Shown here: in pieces, positions 33,618 to 43,195 of the stretch
Layout of the letters: every line of letters begins with the position of its first letter
Numbering within the stretch: position 1 is the stretch's first letter
DNA from: an uncultured Draconibacterium sp.
Lineage (GTDB): Bacteria > Bacteroidota > Bacteroidia > Bacteroidales > Prolixibacteraceae
Length of the DNA: 64,000 bases
Assembly (NCBI RefSeq): GCF_963676815.1
Contig: NZ_OY781365.1
Location: 6,172,501-6,236,500 of the forward strand
Reading direction: 5' to 3'
Notes under the pieces: model-generated
Databases searched by the model: none
The model's input: only the letters and a program-made list of their open reading frames with translations
What the model was told of the DNA's origin: nothing
Position numbers and translations under genes: made by a program

Positions 33618-36590
33618 TTAATCATTTAACATTTTTAATATTTCGCGCATTATCGTATCGCGCTCGCTCTGCCCTTTTATGCTTTCAAAAGGAAATCCCA
33701 GCACAAGCGATTTGTGCTTGTTTTCGTAATAAACGCCTGCACTGATTCCGTTTTCACCATAGCGAAAAATCGTTTTCCCGTTTTTATCAAATGCCTCAAT
33801 TCCATCGGGTGCTTCAACCGGGTATTGCTCCAGGTTGTAATCGGTGTTGAACGCTCCTGTAAAGTTAGTATTTGAAATCACGGAATAAAACTGTCCGGTT
33901 TTTACCGCATGATCGGTTCGAAATTTAAACCCAAACAGATTTCCGATCCTTTCTTTTTGCATTTTATCTTTTGGAATTTCTGAGCCCACATAAGCACCCG
34001 ACATAAAAATGTTTCCGCCATTTTCAGCGTATTCTGCAAGTGCATTTATCATTTTTTCGGTGTAGATTTCGAAGTACACAGTTGAATCTTTGCCGGGTAA
34101 CAACGTTTGTTTCTCTTCACCATAAAGCAAATCAACCAATTTGTAGTTTTGAAGATTGATCAGTCCGTCTTCAACAGCTTCATCACTCGAGGTTACGAAA
34201 CTATAATCACTGGCCAACAAACTTTTTCCGTGCATCATTGAAAAATCGAATGTATTCCCCCTGAAGATGGATGTTTCCAAATCGGCATAACTTGCGCCAA
34301 AACCAGGACTATCATCATCTAACCAAACAGATTCACGCTCAAAATCATACTGATCGCCGGTGGTCGACACATCGTATCCATAAGCCACACCATGATCGAG
34401 GAAACGCCATACACCTGCCAATGTATCGGTTTCAAAAATAGCCGGACCATCAATGCGATCAAAACCATTTACGATCAACACTTCACCTTTGCTGTTTTCT
34501 GCAATTCCTACCGCCACCGTTTCTGATGGAAAACTTTCGCCACCTGCATTTACAGCCGTTACCCGAAACCCATAAACTTTCCCGGGCTCCAGATCGGTGA
34601 GCGTAATTTCCGGTTCTGTTATCAGGGTGCCGTTATCAAAACCATTCTCGCCAACTCGTTTATACACCATATATTTATCAGGAACAGCAGTTGGCTCCAA
34701 TTCATCAATTACAGGTTGCCACGATAATTTCACCATATTTCCATTTTCAAACCGGGCATTTAAATGATCAACCGGCAAAGGCTGCACGACATATTCCTGC
34801 CCGTTTTGCGATGTAATAAAACGCAACATTCCTTTGTAAATGGCGCGCGAAACATCAAAACGAAATTGTGGATTCAGCACATATTTTATATCCTCCAGAT
34901 TTTGGTGCGACAATAATTCGAGCAACATGGTCGGTACCTGCGGACGATAAGCTTCGCTGTACTGCGAGTTCCACATTCCACGCCGAGTCCAATCGCTTTT
35001 ATACACGGCATTTATATCTTTTACAATTTGTGTTTGTATCAAGTCGGTCAAATCGCGTGAGGCATATTTCGATTGTCCGTCTGGAAAAACAGAAGTATCT
35101 CTGTCGGTTGAATAGATGCCCAAAGTACCCACTATTTTATTGTCAGGAAGAATTCCGGCATCGGTATGAAATGCAAAAGCCAGATCGATGGGGATTTCCA
35201 GGCCCGGAGCCATTCGGTTTTTTGTCGGGCCAAACGGCGCTCCCATTAACCAGTCTACCCACTCACCACGACTCATGTAATCGTCTTTATAATCATCTTC
35301 GCCATTGTGCAAATTCCACACCAGCGTGTCGGGTGCTCCGGAATATTGCAGGTTGTACCGGGCACCTTCATAAAAACGGGCAAGTCCGCCTGGTCTGCCG
35401 TCACGAACGATATTTCCCATTCCTCCGCCAAAACGAACCGCATCAGCCGAGAAAGTTTTTCCCTCGCCTTCAGGGGCAATCAACTCAACTTTAGCTGCCT
35501 TTTTATCTTTTCCTGCATTGAAATAAAATTTATCGAGATAAATCCAGGTTCCGTAACCCATTCTCTGGTCAACCAGAAAATCAGTCACACCTCCTGAATG
35601 GGTTACACGATAAGTCACCAATCCGTCTCCTTTTGCGTACGAAACATAAACACCGTACTCGCCCGCCTCGGGGAAATCAGGAATGTAAGTGGCAACATTG
35701 TCTTTATTTCTGCTTTCAAATCGAATGGCGGTTCCTTCGTGAAAAGGATTTGCAGTTCCATGAATCAACTCAGAATATTCAAACCCTTTTTCCCAATTGA
35801 TACGTTTTCGTGGTTTTTTGAATTTGCTTTTCCCTGTCGATTGATCGTTATCAACAACCACTTCGTTAATTTGCCAGTCGCGTTCGCGTGCATTAAAAAC
35901 ATTGGCACCGGCTTTTTCCAGCATTGGTATAATAAACGGGATGACAAACGAACTTGGTGAAATATCTTCGAGATTGGTAAACAAACGTGCCCGTTGCCAT
36001 TCCCAACGGTCGCGGGCGGATTCGTAATACCAACCATGACTGTTCCACATGGCAATATTTGCTCCATCAAGACCTTGAGAAATAGAATACGGACGAAACT
36101 TCATAACAACATTTCCACGTTTCCGCTCTTTTGAAGTTAACCTGTCTTTATCTACAGATATTTCATTTCTATAATAGTTGGGGACCAATTCTTCTAAAGC
36201 CAATTGGTTGGCCCAGATTTTTAGCGGATGTATTTGCAAAGAATCGGGTAAAACACTCCGTATTGAATCGTAAACTGCCGGTAAACTATATTCGCGAAAA
36301 GGCATTTCGGCCAAAGCTTTATTAAAAAACAAATTCAGCGTGTCGTTAGCTGGTGAAAAACAGGCCGTATCAAGTGACACTTTTTTGCCGTTTTGGTAGT
36401 TTTCATTTCCACTATAAAAGCTGGCACTGTTTTTCTGATTGAACAAGCTATTTAATTGTAACTTCAGGCTATCCGTCTGCTGTGCTGCAATCGAAGAATG
36501 ACAAAGAATAAAAAACAAGAAAAACAGGCAGCACACCACATTCTTGTAAAAATTTAGGATTTTTGATTTAGCCAGGTTTAAGTTCTTCAT
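33618..36590 (-). CDS. Golvesin-C/N-acetylmuramoyl-L-alanine amidase-like multidomain protein
   Basis: 990 residues with an N-terminal hydrophobic signal (~18-36). A golvesin/xanthan-lyase CBM-like beta domain is visible around residues 310-390 (GEYGVYVSYAKGDGLVTY), followed by an amidase_3-like segment (AFAFHTDAG, LELLSHQN with a metal Glu/His arrangement), a fibronectin type III domain (~620-720, ITLTDLEPGKVYGFRVTAV), and a C-terminal domain with SGAYVGSEIP resembling a glutamine-amidotransferase fold. It probably cleaves amide links between MurNAc and peptides in the periplasm. It is the first gene of the 6-gene operon running down to 25557 and has a -7 box and the shared palindrome upstream. 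Confidence 0.75.
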   Translation of the reverse strand: MKNLNLAKSKILNFYKNVVCCLFFLFFILCHSSIAAQQTDSLKLQLNSLFNQKNSASFYSGNENYQNGKKVSLDTACFSPANDTLNLFFNKALAEMPFREYSLPAVYDSIRSVLPDSLQIHPLKIWANQLALEELVPNYYRNEISVDKDRLTSKERKRGNVVMKFRPYSISQGLDGANIAMWNSHGWYYESARDRWEWQRARLFTNLEDISPSSFVIPFIIPMLEKAGANVFNARERDWQINEVVVDNDQSTGKSKFKKPRKRINWEKGFEYSELIHGTANPFHEGTAIRFESRNKDNVATYIPDFPEAGEYGVYVSYAKGDGLVTYRVTHSGGVTDFLVDQRMGYGTWIYLDKFYFNAGKDKKAAKVELIAPEGEGKTFSADAVRFGGGMGNIVRDGRPGGLARFYEGARYNLQYSGAPDTLVWNLHNGEDDYKDDYMSRGEWVDWLMGAPFGPTKNRMAPGLEIPIDLAFAFHTDAGILPDNKIVGTLGIYSTDRDTSVFPDGQSKYASRDLTDLIQTQIVKDINAVYKSDWTRRGMWNSQYSEAYRPQVPTMLLELLSHQNLEDIKYVLNPQFRFDVSRAIYKGMLRFITSQNGQEYVVQPLPVDHLNARFENGNMVKLSWQPVIDELEPTAVPDKYMVYKRVGENGFDNGTLITEPEITLTDLEPGKVYGFRVTAVNAGGESFPSETVAVGIAENSKGEVLIVNGFDRIDGPAIFETDTLAGVWRFLDHGVAYGYDVSTTGDQYDFERESVWLDDDSPGFGASYADLETSIFRGNTFDFSMMHGKSLLASDYSFVTSSDEAVEDGLINLQNYKLVDLLYGEEKQTLLPGKDSTVYFEIYTEKMINALAEYAENGGNIFMSGAYVGSEIPKDKMQKERIGNLFGFKFRTDHAVKTGQFYSVISNTNFTGAFNTDYNLEQYPVEAPDGIEAFDKNGKTIFRYGENGISAGVYYENKHKSLVLGFPFESIKGQSERDTIMREILKMLND

Positions 36591-36617
36591 AATTTTTTCC
36601 GACTAAGATTGTGGGAA

Positions 36618-36654
36618 CAAATGTAGGCAAAATTTGTATTACATATTACAAATT
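36618..36654. promoter_or_regulatory. Operator and promoters between the amidase operon and kinase-murQ
   Basis: AATTTGTA (36631-36638), 8-bp spacer and TACAAATT (36647-36654) make a perfect inverted repeat. Its inner 22 bp recur exactly at 40697-40718. On the minus strand TACATTTG (36625-36618) is a -7 box for the amidase operon, so the palindrome fills the region just upstream of it. On the plus strand TAGATTTG (36669-36676) may serve the kinase gene. Confidence 0.7.
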
Positions 36655-36715
36655 CAAAAAAGATTTTGTAGATTTGCATCAGAAAATTTCTGAAACTAAA
36701 ATCAATACCGTCAGA

Positions 36716-37552
36716 ATGATCGTAATAGCAGATAGTGGCTCATCAAAAACCGATTGGTTATTTTTAAGTTCTGAAAATGAATTCAGCATCAACTCTTCGG
36801 GTATCAATCCATTCTTTCAACAAACCGAAGAAATTTACGCCACTCTATCCACTACATTTAAAACTGTTGAGAAAGCAGAAGTAAGCAAAGTATTTTTTTA
36901 CGGGGCCGGTTGTATAAAAGACAAAACCGATTACATTGTTGCCGATGCACTTAAAAAGTTATTTACCAACGCGTTGGTGTTTGTTGAAGACGATATTTTG
37001 GGTGCAGCACGTGCGTTATTGGGAAAATCATCGGGTATAGCCTGTATATTAGGAACAGGAACTAACTCGTGCCTTTACAACGGATCGGAGATTGTAGATA
37101 AAGTCCCTACGCTTGGTTTTATTTTGGGCGACGAAGGAAGCGGTGCCTACCTAGGAAAACTTTTTATAAACGACTATTTCAAACGCGCCATTCCTGAAGA
37201 CCTGAAACAAAAAATGGAAAGCGAACTACACCTGGAACTGGCAGATGTTTTAAACGCTGTTTATCGACAGGAATATCCAAGTCGCTACCTGGCTAAATTT
37301 TCTGCATTTCTTGGCATTAACAGAAATCATATCTACGTGCAAAACCTAATAAAAAGAAGTTTTACCGATTTCTTTTTCAAAAATATTGAGCGCTATAACG
37401 ACTACAAAAACTACAGTGTAAATTTCGTTGGTAGCATTGCTTACCACTATTCAGACCTGTTAAAAGAAGTCGCATTTAACAGAAATATTAAAATAGGAAA
37501 CATTATTGACAAGCCGATTGACGGGCTAAAAAAATATCATAGCAATTATTAA
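36716..37552 (+). CDS. BadF/BcrA-type amino-sugar kinase (NagK/MurK-like)
   Basis: 278 residues from ATG 36716, where the ASKHA nucleotide-binding fold begins (MIVIADSGSSKTDWLF); a GTG-initiated extension to 36611 crosses the operator and is rejected. GDEGSGAYLGK marks the second ATP-binding element. Relatives include N-acetylglucosamine kinase and the MurNAc kinase of Tannerella-type bacteria. One base separates it from murQ, so it most likely makes MurNAc-6-phosphate or GlcNAc-6-phosphate for that enzyme. Confidence 0.85.
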   Translation: MIVIADSGSSKTDWLFLSSENEFSINSSGINPFFQQTEEIYATLSTTFKTVEKAEVSKVFFYGAGCIKDKTDYIVADALKKLFTNALVFVEDDILGAARALLGKSSGIACILGTGTNSCLYNGSEIVDKVPTLGFILGDEGSGAYLGKLFINDYFKRAIPEDLKQKMESELHLELADVLNAVYRQEYPSRYLAKFSAFLGINRNHIYVQNLIKRSFTDFFFKNIERYNDYKNYSVNFVGSIAYHYSDLLKEVAFNRNIKIGNIIDKPIDGLKKYHSNY

Positions 37553-37553
37553 A

Positions 37554-38357
37554 ATGAGGATCACAGAATCATCATCACTATACGACAACCTCGATAAAAT
37601 GACAGTTGAAGAACTGTTAACCGGAATAAACAACGAGGATGCAAAAATACATGTTGCAGTACAAAAAGAAATTCCACAAATTGAAAAACTGGTTACCCAA
37701 CTTGTTGAGCGCATAAAAGCAGGTGGCCGCCTGTTTTATTTGGGCGCCGGAACGAGCGGACGTTTGGGAATTCTGGATGCATCGGAAATACCACCAACTT
37801 ACGGCATGCCCGATGGCGTTGTTATTGGCCTTATTGCAGGCGGCGACCGTGCCATTCGGAAAGCAGTTGAGGCAGCAGAAGACAATATTCATGGCGGATG
37901 GGAAGATCTACAGAAATTCCATGTTAACGAAAAGGATACCATAGTTGGAATCGCTGCATCAGGAGGCACTCCTTATGTTATTGGTGCATTACAGGATGGC
38001 AACAAAAACGGGCTGCTTACCGCTTGTATTACCTGCAACCCTGATTCGGAAATTGCAAAAGTCGCCAAAATTGCAATAGAACCAATTGTTGGCCCAGAGT
38101 TTGTTACCGGAAGTACACGCATGAAAGCTGGGACAGCACAAAAAATGGTGCTGAATATGATCACAACCTCGCTGATGATAAAACTGGGTCGTGTAAAAGG
38201 AAACAAGATGGTTGATATGCAACTGACAAATAAAAAGCTTGTTGAGCGGGGATCGAAAATGATTGTAGATGAACTAGGTATTGAATTTGATGAAGCCCAA
38301 CGACTATTACTTTTACACGGATCAGTTAGAGAGGTAATAGAAAATTACAGAAAATAA
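37554..38357 (+). CDS. murQ: N-acetylmuramic acid 6-phosphate etherase
   Basis: 267 residues with a SIS sugar-isomerase fold. It cleaves the lactyl ether of MurNAc-6-P to GlcNAc-6-P and lactate. LGAGTSGRLGILDASEIPP and GGDRAIRKAVEAAEDN are the MurQ signature, followed by VGIAASGGTPYVIGA and the GSTRMKAGTAQKMVLNMITT helix. It forms a two-gene operon with the kinase and ends in a terminator. It gives this locus its clearest peptidoglycan-salvage function. Confidence 0.95.
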   Translation: MRITESSSLYDNLDKMTVEELLTGINNEDAKIHVAVQKEIPQIEKLVTQLVERIKAGGRLFYLGAGTSGRLGILDASEIPPTYGMPDGVVIGLIAGGDRAIRKAVEAAEDNIHGGWEDLQKFHVNEKDTIVGIAASGGTPYVIGALQDGNKNGLLTACITCNPDSEIAKVAKIAIEPIVGPEFVTGSTRMKAGTAQKMVLNMITTSLMIKLGRVKGNKMVDMQLTNKKLVERGSKMIVDELGIEFDEAQRLLLLHGSVREVIENYRK

Positions 38358-38405
38358 AATATAAATATCTGCAGAAATGTAGATCTTATACTATGCGAAA
38401 GATAG

Positions 38406-38450
38406 AAGAACCGTTTGCTGCACAATCAGTTTAGCGGTTCTTTTTTTTTT
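38406..38450 (+). terminator. Terminator of the kinase-murQ operon
   Basis: AGAACCG (38407-38413) and CGGTTCT (38435-38441) form a 7-bp stem followed by a run of T to 38450. Confidence 0.8.
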
Positions 38451-38469
38451 GATGCAATGTCGCTAAAAA

Positions 38470-39483
38470 TCAATGTCTTTTCACACCTATTCCAGACAAA
38501 TCGGTTAAAGTAACTTTCCCGTCGATTACTTTCATTCCTTCAAAAATATCATTGCTAATCAACAATGCTCCATCTAAATCAGCCCAGTCGCAAAGCGGCG
38601 ACAATTGCGATGCTGCCGATATCGCACACGAGGTTTCGGTCATACACCCCAACATTACTTTCATATCGAGTGCACGAGCCACATCAACCATTTTTTTAGC
38701 TTCACGCATTCCGGTACTTTTCATCAGCTTAATGTTTATCCCGGAATAAACATCTTTAAATTTCGGAATATCATGAATACGCTGAAAAGCTTCGTCAGCA
38801 ATGGTTGGCAGTGGACTATGTTCCGTTAGCCATGCCATATCATCAACCAGTTCTTTTGGCATGGGCTGCTCAACAAATACGATTCCCTGTTCATCCATCC
38901 AATGAATCATTTCGAGGGCTTTGTATTTGTCTGTCCAGCCTTGGTTTACGTCAACACATAATGGCACGTCGGTAACCGATCGAATGGTCTCAATCAATTC
39001 TTTATCATTATCGCGCCCCATTTTAACCTTCAGCATTTTAAACTCGGCGGCTTCTTTGGTTTTTTCAATTATCACATCGCGCGTATCAATGCCAATTGTA
39101 TAGGTGGTATATGGTGTGTCTTCTGGTTTTAGCCCCCATATTTTATACCAGGGCTGGCCTAGCATTTTGCCCACCAAGTCGTGCAAAGCAATATCGATAC
39201 AGGCTTTTGCTGCCCGGTTTCCCGGCTCCAGTTTATCTAAATATTGCAGAATTTCTTCCATACTGAACGGATCGTTAAAACCCGACAAATCAACTTTTTT
39301 CAGAAAGCGGGCGACTGTTTCGTGCGATTCGCCTAAGTATGGCGGCATCGAAGCCTCTCCATATCCAACCAAACCGTCGTGTTCCAACTCCACCAACATA
39401 ACAGGTGTGGTTGTGCGCGAACTCGTGGCTAGTGTAAACGTGTGTTTTAACTGAAGTTCAAAAGGTTTAAAATGTAATTTCAT
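38470..39483 (-). CDS. L-Ala-D/L-Glu (dipeptide) epimerase
   Basis: 337 residues from ATG 39483 (MKLHFKPFELQLKHTF); a TTG six bases upstream is in frame but not needed. It is an enolase-superfamily protein: catalytic Lys in LKVKMGRDN (KxK), metal ligands in CVDVNQGW, FVEQPM and TIADEAF, and the second Lys in INIKLMKSTG, followed by LGCMTETS. The dipeptide-epimerase subgroup acts on L-Ala-D-Glu from peptidoglycan. It is 17 bp downstream of the NlpC/P60 gene, which releases that dipeptide, matching the YcjG/YkfB-YkfC pairing known elsewhere. Confidence 0.9.
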   Translation of the reverse strand: MKLHFKPFELQLKHTFTLATSSRTTTPVMLVELEHDGLVGYGEASMPPYLGESHETVARFLKKVDLSGFNDPFSMEEILQYLDKLEPGNRAAKACIDIALHDLVGKMLGQPWYKIWGLKPEDTPYTTYTIGIDTRDVIIEKTKEAAEFKMLKVKMGRDNDKELIETIRSVTDVPLCVDVNQGWTDKYKALEMIHWMDEQGIVFVEQPMPKELVDDMAWLTEHSPLPTIADEAFQRIHDIPKFKDVYSGINIKLMKSTGMREAKKMVDVARALDMKVMLGCMTETSCAISAASQLSPLCDWADLDGALLISNDIFEGMKVIDGKVTLTDLSGIGVKRH

Positions 39484-39500
39484 CTGCAATACTTTTGATA

Positions 39501-40685
39501 TTATTCCGGCAAAACCTGTTTGAAAAAAGCATTGTCAACTACCCACTCAATTCCGTTTCCGTCGATGTTGTTTATGACACGTCGCGCGCGTACAAAACCT
39601 TTTTCGTAATGTTCCGTGTACTTTTCGCTGTTACCGTCGAGATTATTGATGCGCACTTTCCCTGATGCGTGGATAAACTCCTGATTGCCTAAACACAAGC
39701 CAACATGTGTCACTCTTTCTTTTTGGTCGGCAGTGGCTTTTCGTCCAAAAAACACCAGATCTCCGGGCTCTAATTTTTCATATCCATTTTGGGTATCAAC
39801 CATTTCTCCATACAAAGTTTGCTGGGATGCATCGCGCTGCAGAATCATTCCGTGATTGTAATAAACTGATTTTACGAACCCACTGCAATCAACCATTTTT
39901 GCCGAAGTGCCGCCCCACAAATACGGAACACCCATAAATTTTTTGGCGGTTTTCAATACATCTTCTGCGGCTACACTTTTGTTGTACCAAATATCCAAGT
40001 CAACACATTCATCTTTCTTTACAAATGCTTCGCGACCATCAGCCAGAAGCATTTTATAAAATTCTCCTGTTTCATCAACAATACTTAACAAATTGTCCAA
40101 AACCAAATCGATCTCAACGTTTGAATTTGCTTCCGGCCCGCTATAAGCAAAACCATACTGTTGTTTATAAAGTACTTTTTTTAAGGCTTTCCACTCCGCC
40201 AGTTCAGCATTGGTCTTTGGTGCTATTCCGGCACCATCAACCCAGCCAAAATAACGATCGGGTGTTTGAACCAAATACCAGCCATCTTCTTCATGATACA
40301 CCTTAACGGGTGTTCCCATTATCGATTGTGTCAACATCTCGGCCGAATGCCTTGAAGTGCTGCGGATATTGCAAACCGAAAGCGTTACAATAGCCCACGG
40401 ATTTTCTTTGTAAGTTTCATCCGGAAAAAGATTAACGGAAAAATTAATGCCATTTTCACCTGCAAATGTTTTCAAAGCATCAAAAGTACTTTTCGATACG
40501 GTAGCTCCGCTAATTTCCAATCCATCATCTTTCGCAACAACTTCTACATTACAGTAAGCTAAACGCTTATCTTTAATTTGCTGATCAATCAACTGATCAA
40601 CTTGTTGTTGAATTTTCGGATTTTGTGGCTGAGTACAGGATGTCATAATCGAAAATAATAGAATAATAATTAGATTACATTTCAT
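39501..40685 (-). CDS. NlpC/P60 lipoprotein peptidase with SH3 domains (YkfC-like)
   Basis: 394 residues with a lipoprotein signal (lipobox ending MTSC near residue 17). Two SH3b-like segments precede the C-terminal NlpC/P60 domain: catalytic Cys in VDCSGFVKSVYY, His in HVGLCLGNQEFIH. The family cuts gamma-D-Glu-diamino-acid bonds in muropeptides, releasing L-Ala-D-Glu. The gene has its own promoter, with TATATTTG at 40721-40714 overlapping the 22-bp palindrome, so it is directly in the regulon. Confidence 0.9.
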   Translation of the reverse strand: MKCNLIIILLFSIMTSCTQPQNPKIQQQVDQLIDQQIKDKRLAYCNVEVVAKDDGLEISGATVSKSTFDALKTFAGENGINFSVNLFPDETYKENPWAIVTLSVCNIRSTSRHSAEMLTQSIMGTPVKVYHEEDGWYLVQTPDRYFGWVDGAGIAPKTNAELAEWKALKKVLYKQQYGFAYSGPEANSNVEIDLVLDNLLSIVDETGEFYKMLLADGREAFVKKDECVDLDIWYNKSVAAEDVLKTAKKFMGVPYLWGGTSAKMVDCSGFVKSVYYNHGMILQRDASQQTLYGEMVDTQNGYEKLEPGDLVFFGRKATADQKERVTHVGLCLGNQEFIHASGKVRINNLDGNSEKYTEHYEKGFVRARRVINNIDGNGIEWVVDNAFFKQVLPE

Positions 40686-40696
40686 TGCGCTACATG

Positions 40697-40721
40697 ATTT
40701 GTATTACATATTACAAATATA
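40697..40721 (-). promoter_or_regulatory. NlpC/P60 promoter with shared palindrome
   Basis: ATTTGTA (40697-40703), 8 bp, TACAAAT (40712-40718): the same 22 bp as at 36632-36653. The -7 box TATATTTG (40721-40714, minus strand) overlaps one arm, so binding would block the start of the NlpC/P60 and epimerase transcript. Confidence 0.75.
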
Positions 40722-40787
40722 AGTTTTATAGGAGTATTTCCTAAGAATCACAATAGTAAATCCCCATCAATAAGCTTAAGATACAAA

Positions 40788-42221
40788 TTAGTTATGAGCA
40801 GCTGGCAAATATTCGAAATCAAGATGATAATCCCATGTATCGAAATACAGGTTACCACCCTCCCACTCCAGCTCTCCACGCTGAAAATCAAAAGGTTCGC
40901 TTCTGTAAAACTTTTTAGGAGGAACCAGTTCGCGTGCAAAATCGTCGTTTACCACCAATCGGTAACAATCCAGCCCGTTCATGTAAAACTCCTTTATGCG
41001 CTTGTCTTCCGAATTAATTAGTTTAAACGATGGATCAACAGGTACCCAACCAACGCCTTCATAGTACACTTCGGCCCAGTCGTGCAGGTTTTTAGTTTGC
41101 GGCAATAAATACCAGCCACTTTGCCATTTGCAGGGAATTCCGAGGCTGCGTGCCATACTTAAAAACAAGAAGGTTTGCATACCGCAATCGCCATGCATAT
41201 TTTCGAGCACATAGCAGGGAATACAAGGCATAACGGAATATTCGAGCGCTCCTGCCCAGGGGATATTATCGTTTATCCAATAATAGATAAGTTCGACTTG
41301 TTTTACCGGATTTTTCTCTTCGCCCACAATGATGCCTGCCAATGATTTTATCTGGTCGTTAAACACAATGTGCGGCAAACGCTCAGCAGTATACTTTTTG
41401 TATAGCTCCGAAGTTTTATTGTATGATTGTACATCTTCCGTTTTGATATCGAACCATTGTGCTGCCGTTTCAAAAATATAGGAGATTCTGAAAACCGTTT
41501 TCTCATCCTGAACAGCTTGTTTCTCCATATAAACTGTTCTCTGTAAAGCTTCGTTCGGAGCAATTGTATAATCTTCCTGACTGGCTTCCAGAAATTCAAC
41601 ATGTGGCAAACGTTGTGAACCGGTTCGCGGATAAGGTAACCAACATTTCACCACCTCTCCTGCCGGCACGGCATTGGCATCCAAGGCGATTGTATAATTT
41701 ACCTTTATACGTTGCTGATTAAATGGTACTCGCGGCTCAACCGATTTTTCAAACCATTGCGGAATAACTGTTTGCTGAAAATCCTCAACACCATCATATG
41801 TTTTGCCGGATATTTCTTCCTTAATCTTTCCGGCAGCCTCGTTTAACCGAAAAAAATTACTGACTGCTCTTGAAAAATATCGTTTCTCGCCATCGATAAC
41901 GCGCATTTCCAACTGCCTCGCCTGTTCCCAGGTATCCAAATCCTCGTCTGTTATATCAGGAAAATATTCTCGCAGTTGTTCTTTTACTTCGGCACGTGTA
42001 TATGGAAATTCTTTGCGAAGACGACTGATCGTTTCCAATTGAATTTGAAATTGCTCATTGGCAGAATTCTCAAGAAGTTTTTCTTTTAGAATACTTTCAG
42101 CTTCACTGAATTTTCCTTGCGATAAATATGTTTGAAAATCGAACAACTCCTCATTTCTATTTTGACAGGAACAAACTGCAATAAGCAAAAAAATAAAAAA
42201 TGATTTTCGTAAAAACGTCAT
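40788..42221 (-). CDS. Transglutaminase-like lipoprotein
   Basis: 477 residues with a lipoprotein signal (VCSCQN near residue 20). The N-terminal ~190 residues have no family I recognise. The transglutaminase core is in the C-terminal half: HGDCGMQTFLFLSMARS (Cys), NLHDWAEVYYEGVGWVPVDPS (His and Asp). Such periplasmic domains act as peptidases or peptide-crosslinking enzymes rather than true transglutaminases. It is 9 bp downstream of the FadR-like regulator and so in its operon, ahead of the NlpC/P60 promoter. Confidence 0.8.
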   Translation of the reverse strand: MTFLRKSFFIFLLIAVCSCQNRNEELFDFQTYLSQGKFSEAESILKEKLLENSANEQFQIQLETISRLRKEFPYTRAEVKEQLREYFPDITDEDLDTWEQARQLEMRVIDGEKRYFSRAVSNFFRLNEAAGKIKEEISGKTYDGVEDFQQTVIPQWFEKSVEPRVPFNQQRIKVNYTIALDANAVPAGEVVKCWLPYPRTGSQRLPHVEFLEASQEDYTIAPNEALQRTVYMEKQAVQDEKTVFRISYIFETAAQWFDIKTEDVQSYNKTSELYKKYTAERLPHIVFNDQIKSLAGIIVGEEKNPVKQVELIYYWINDNIPWAGALEYSVMPCIPCYVLENMHGDCGMQTFLFLSMARSLGIPCKWQSGWYLLPQTKNLHDWAEVYYEGVGWVPVDPSFKLINSEDKRIKEFYMNGLDCYRLVVNDDFARELVPPKKFYRSEPFDFQRGELEWEGGNLYFDTWDYHLDFEYLPAAHN

Positions 42222-42230
42222 TTTTGATTA

Positions 42231-42956
42231 CTAGTAGGAATTGTGTAAATATTTCTGATAAATTTCCATGGTGCGGTGCAAATGAACTTTCATCAACTCT
42301 GCTGCCTCATCACCTTTTTGTTTGTTAATTACATCAAATATTTTCAGGTGATATTCAAGCGTAATATCCTTCTCTCCTTCCACATTAGCATAAATCAGGT
42401 TTCGCATACGTGGTAAAAGAGAATAGATTGGCTCCATCGAAATCTGAACAATCGGGTTATGCGTAGCCTTTGCTATTAACAGGTGGAATTTATTATCTAA
42501 ATCGGCCTCCATTTGAATATTATCCGGATTACAGATTTTAAATGCTTCAATATTTTCCTGAATATCGCTTAAATCATTTTGAGTACGTTGTTTGGCAGCC
42601 AAACTTGCAATTTCAGGCTCAAACAACCGGCGTACTTCAATAATTTGCGCAATCAGGTTATGATCGAACTGCATGTCGTAATACAAATTCAGGTTTTTAA
42701 TTGCATCATCAATTTGCAGACCGGTTACTGTCATTCCGCTACCTTTTGTAATTTCAATAAGTCCGCGGGCACTTAGCCTACGCAACGCTTCGCGCAAAGC
42801 AGTACGGCTAACGCCAAACGATTCACACAACTCCCTTTCTGTTGGTAATTTCGATCCTACAGGAAGTTTTTTTTCACGAATGGCAGCTTCAAGCCTACGC
42901 TCAATTTTCTGACTCAATGTGAGTTTACTACCAATTTTCCTAAAGACTTCGTCCAT
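42231..42956 (-). CDS. FadR-subfamily GntR regulator of the peptidoglycan locus
   Basis: 241 residues from ATG 42956; the TTG codon just upstream is not needed. A winged helix (~20-75, GSKLPTERELCESFGVSRTALREAL, then ITKGSGMTVTG) is followed by an all-helical FCD ligand domain (~90-230). Its own promoter has TACATTTG (43016-43009) overlapping a half-palindrome ATGTATTACAAAT (43001-43013), like the sites at 36631 and 40697, so it probably represses itself and the locus. The ligand may be a muropeptide-derived metabolite such as an amino-sugar phosphate. Confidence 0.85.
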   Translation of the reverse strand: MDEVFRKIGSKLTLSQKIERRLEAAIREKKLPVGSKLPTERELCESFGVSRTALREALRRLSARGLIEITKGSGMTVTGLQIDDAIKNLNLYYDMQFDHNLIAQIIEVRRLFEPEIASLAAKQRTQNDLSDIQENIEAFKICNPDNIQMEADLDNKFHLLIAKATHNPIVQISMEPIYSLLPRMRNLIYANVEGEKDITLEYHLKIFDVINKQKGDEAAELMKVHLHRTMEIYQKYLHNSY

Positions 42957-43000
42957 CAAATATAATTTTAGTAAACAGGTACTTTTCTATAAATTGTCCT

Positions 43001-43016
43001 ATGTATTACAAATGTA
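43001..43016 (-). promoter_or_regulatory. Half-palindrome and -7 box of the FadR-like gene
   Basis: ATGTATTACAAAT (43001-43013) shares the TATTACAAAT arm with the two full palindromes of the locus; TACATTTG (43016-43009, minus strand) is the promoter -7 box overlapping it, 50-60 bp upstream of the regulator. Confidence 0.6.
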
Positions 43017-43195
43017 GTATTTTAAAAGTAACTATTCTGCGATATGCTTTTTAACACGCTTCAAAATACAGCTAATTGCTAGCATACTGATTAATAAACC
43101 ATTGCGTTTTGGAATAAAAACCCACCTCTGAAAAGCTTGCGACACAATAATTTTTTAGTACTTTAAACGTCCTTAAAACATCAATCTTTCTCGCC

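Noticed and set aside
34868..35494. 208-residue ORF opposite the amidase gene
   Set aside because: Antisense shadow with biased His/Arg/Ser composition and no start context.
36611..36715. N-terminal extension of the sugar kinase from GTG 36611
   Set aside because: It would translate through the operator and promoter, while the kinase fold begins exactly at ATG 36716.
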